Shown here in pieces: positions 62,036 through 64,000 of a DNA stretch of 64,000 bases. Made by a program: the position numbers and the translations under genes. Below the pieces are notes generated by a model. That model did not search any database, was not told the origin of the DNA, and was given only the letters and a program-made list of their open reading frames with translations. The number at the start of each line of letters is the position of its first letter. Position 1 is the first letter of the stretch. Source of the stretch: Sipunculus nudus (Eukaryota > Annelida > Sipuncula > Golfingiida > Sipunculidae); NCBI GenBank assembly GCA_026874595.1, contig CM049311.1, forward strand, positions 41,111,676 to 41,175,675. Reading direction: 5' to 3'.

Positions 62036-62580
62036 AGTGATTCAATGAAAGAGCAAAATCGTGCACACAGATCTATGATAAATGAAAACTTTTTCGTGTA
62101 CAGTCATTGCTGAGATCAGTTGCCATCCATGACGAGGGACTGACCCCGCGACTGACTGGCTGTAGCTCCATCAGGTGATCTAATAAGTGTATATGTGCAA
62201 TTCTTCAAATAGGGGTCAAAATAGGGTCGACTGCTTCATAGGGTATTATTTACACACAATCAGGGTAATAATTATATCAGAATGAGTTTGATGATTTATT
62301 GCAATTCCCGATGTAAGGGTAATATTGCAAGAGTAAGTCCAGATACAATTTTAGGGCCAATTTTTAAGATCCAATTTGAGGCCTTGATAAAAAATGGATG
62401 TCCTAAATAAGGGCTTTCAATGAAAAAAAAATTAATAAAATTTGTATCCATCAATAATAATTGGGGATATTTTTGTGTTTGTTTACTATAAACAAGATCG
62501 AATGTGCTTCCTACAAAAGTTCTATGAGCTGCTCTTCAGTATTTTTCACTCGTTGGACTAACGAAGACAGGTCCTAAATT

Positions 62581-62979
62581 TTCGTCAACTCCGTTACAAC
62601 TGCACCATTATGCCATCTACAGCCATCCAGTGGAACAAATCGAATGGCCAATCATATCCTTCGTTACAATGTAGGACATTCAAAGTGAAGAATCATGGCT
62701 TCAAACCAGATTTTTTTATTTTTTTCAGTGAAAAAGTATTTAAAAAGTTAAGTAGCTTAATTCACCCTTCAACCCTGTTACGCTATTTGTTGAAAAAAGT
62801 AATCGTTGAAACCTATAAACATTCATGAACAGAGAGAGGCATCGTTAATCTATTAGAAATTATATATTTGTTTGAACGATATAATGTCCATTATGTCCGC
62901 TGATTAGGTAAAATTTAAAAAATCATCAGCTCCGTTACCATCAACTCCGTTACGATTTTATTGTAACGGAGTTGACGAA
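62581..62979. mobile_element. short TIR element (MITE), 399 bp
   Basis: Perfect 19-bp inverted termini TTCGTCAACTCCGTTACAA and TTGTAACGGAGTTGACGAA. The right terminus also forms a local 13-bp stem with 62941-62953. No transposase; target duplication not clear. Confidence 0.75.
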
Positions 62980-63257
62980 TCAACAAACATTTTTCAATGA
63001 AAAGTCCAACCAGTAATACATTATTCCCTAATGAAAAGATTTATAAATATGCACACTGAAGATAAGAAGCAGCTTCACTGAACATGTGATATATAGCATA
63101 ATCCCTTCTAATGCGTTTATCTTCCCCCTGGAAAATACTGTTGCTCTTTGAAAAAAAAACCTTATTTTGGTAGTTGAAAAATGCTTTAGTCTTGAAAATT
63201 GACAGCAATAGGAACATTATAACTTATATCTTAGACATATTTTATGAGTTTGTTTTA

Positions 63258-63372
63258 GAGGTGCGGACCGGACCGGAACGTTCGGTGCACCAAATAAGCG
63301 GTCCTGTCTTGTCAGGTCAAGCTGAAGGCGGTCCGGTCCATAAGGTGGACCGGTCCAAGCGGTCCGGTCCAT
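63258..63372. repeat. GGTCCGGTCC-rich short repeat
   Basis: 'ggaccggacc', 'gcggtccggtcca' and 'ggaccggtcc' recur in both orientations, able to form several alternative hairpins. Similar in style to 5785-5965. Confidence 0.65.
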
Positions 63373-63639
63373 TTATTAAAATATCATTAAAATTAAAATA
63401 AATTGAAATTTCTTTTATTCTACGTTTGTTCTACATATTTTTTTTTATTACATATATTTGTTAAAATATTTAACAAAACCGAATATCATACACAGCAAAA
63501 CGTGCTATAAATGTGATATTATAATCTTAACTTGAATCGCAGCATCTGGGTTTGATTTTTAATGACAAATTTAAAATTACAATCTTTGTTAATAATTTAA
63601 AAAGTGGTATATATTTTGTGTTACTGTGTGGGGCATGGT

Positions 63640-63885
63640 GGTTAGAATATTAACCAAATGTGGAGGGCGGGGCGAGCTGATTTAAGATATTTGCTTGGCG
63701 GGGATGGATGCGGGCTGACATAAGCTGATTAGTTATGGAGCGGTTTAAGTGCGATTTTATATTAAAAAAAACTTATTAATCTAATGTGCAGGGTTGGGCG
63801 AGCTGATTCAAAGAATATGCTGGGCAGGGATGCGGATTACCATCAGCTGATAAGTTATGTAATGGTTTATGTGCGATTTGATACA
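63640..63885. repeat. diverged direct duplication, about 125-bp unit
   Basis: 'aatgtg.agg' .. 'ggcgagctgatt' .. 'agctgat.agttatg' .. 'gtgcgattt' occurs at about 63656-63755 and 63781-63880. Confidence 0.65.
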
Positions 63886-64000
63886 GAAAACTTATTAATC
63901 TAATGTTAATAATTTAATAAATACAATATACTTAATGTATTCAACGTATATAAATTGGTCTTATTATACTAAGCAAAAGTATCAGCATTGTGCAACGCAG

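Noticed and set aside
60172-64000. Exons 1-8 of gene B
   Set aside because: No stretch matching gene A exons 1-8 was found on the minus strand; they should lie to the right of the window.

Overview
The window is animal nuclear DNA: AT-rich, with introns bounded by GT and AG, long microsatellites and minisatellites, a tRNA-headed SINE and a heavy load of decayed transposons. The transporter family and the repeat styles suggest a mollusc, perhaps a bivalve. That assignment is inference; no species was recognised.

The core is a pair of convergent (tail-to-tail) paralogous genes of the SLC5 sodium/solute symporter family, closest in my reading to the sodium-coupled monocarboxylate/multivitamin branch. 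Gene A (7503-35131, +) is complete: 17 exons join without a frame break into 626 codons plus stop count (626 residues). Gene B (43019-60171, -) shows the last nine exons (9-17); exons 1-8 must lie beyond the right edge. Exons 9-15 have the same length and phase in both genes. Exon 16 is 140 versus 143 bases and exon 17 is 156 versus 147.

Layout: 1-7.5 kb holds old repeats (LINE ORF1-like remnant, diverged satellite with a SINE in it, pogo/Tigger-like transposase remnant). 7.5-35.1 kb is gene A, whose introns hold two tandem MITEs, three minisatellites, a 7 kb minisatellite, two solo LTRs and another MITE. 35-43 kb is intergenic, with a decayed Ty3/gypsy fragment wedged between two minisatellites. 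43-64 kb is gene B, with a near-perfect hairpin just past its stop codon, a decayed chromodomain-bearing Ty3/gypsy element in intron 14, and further repeats.

The most unusual pattern is in gene B. The minisatellites of introns 10, 11 and 14 each look like tandem copies of the adjacent exon's own 3' end plus its 5' splice site. A separate 46-bp array of 23 units was formed across the junction between the 3' LTR of the retroelement and the flanking DNA. Other items of note are two solo LTRs with heat-shock-element clusters next to a TATA box, and signs of gene conversion between the paralogs in exon 16.
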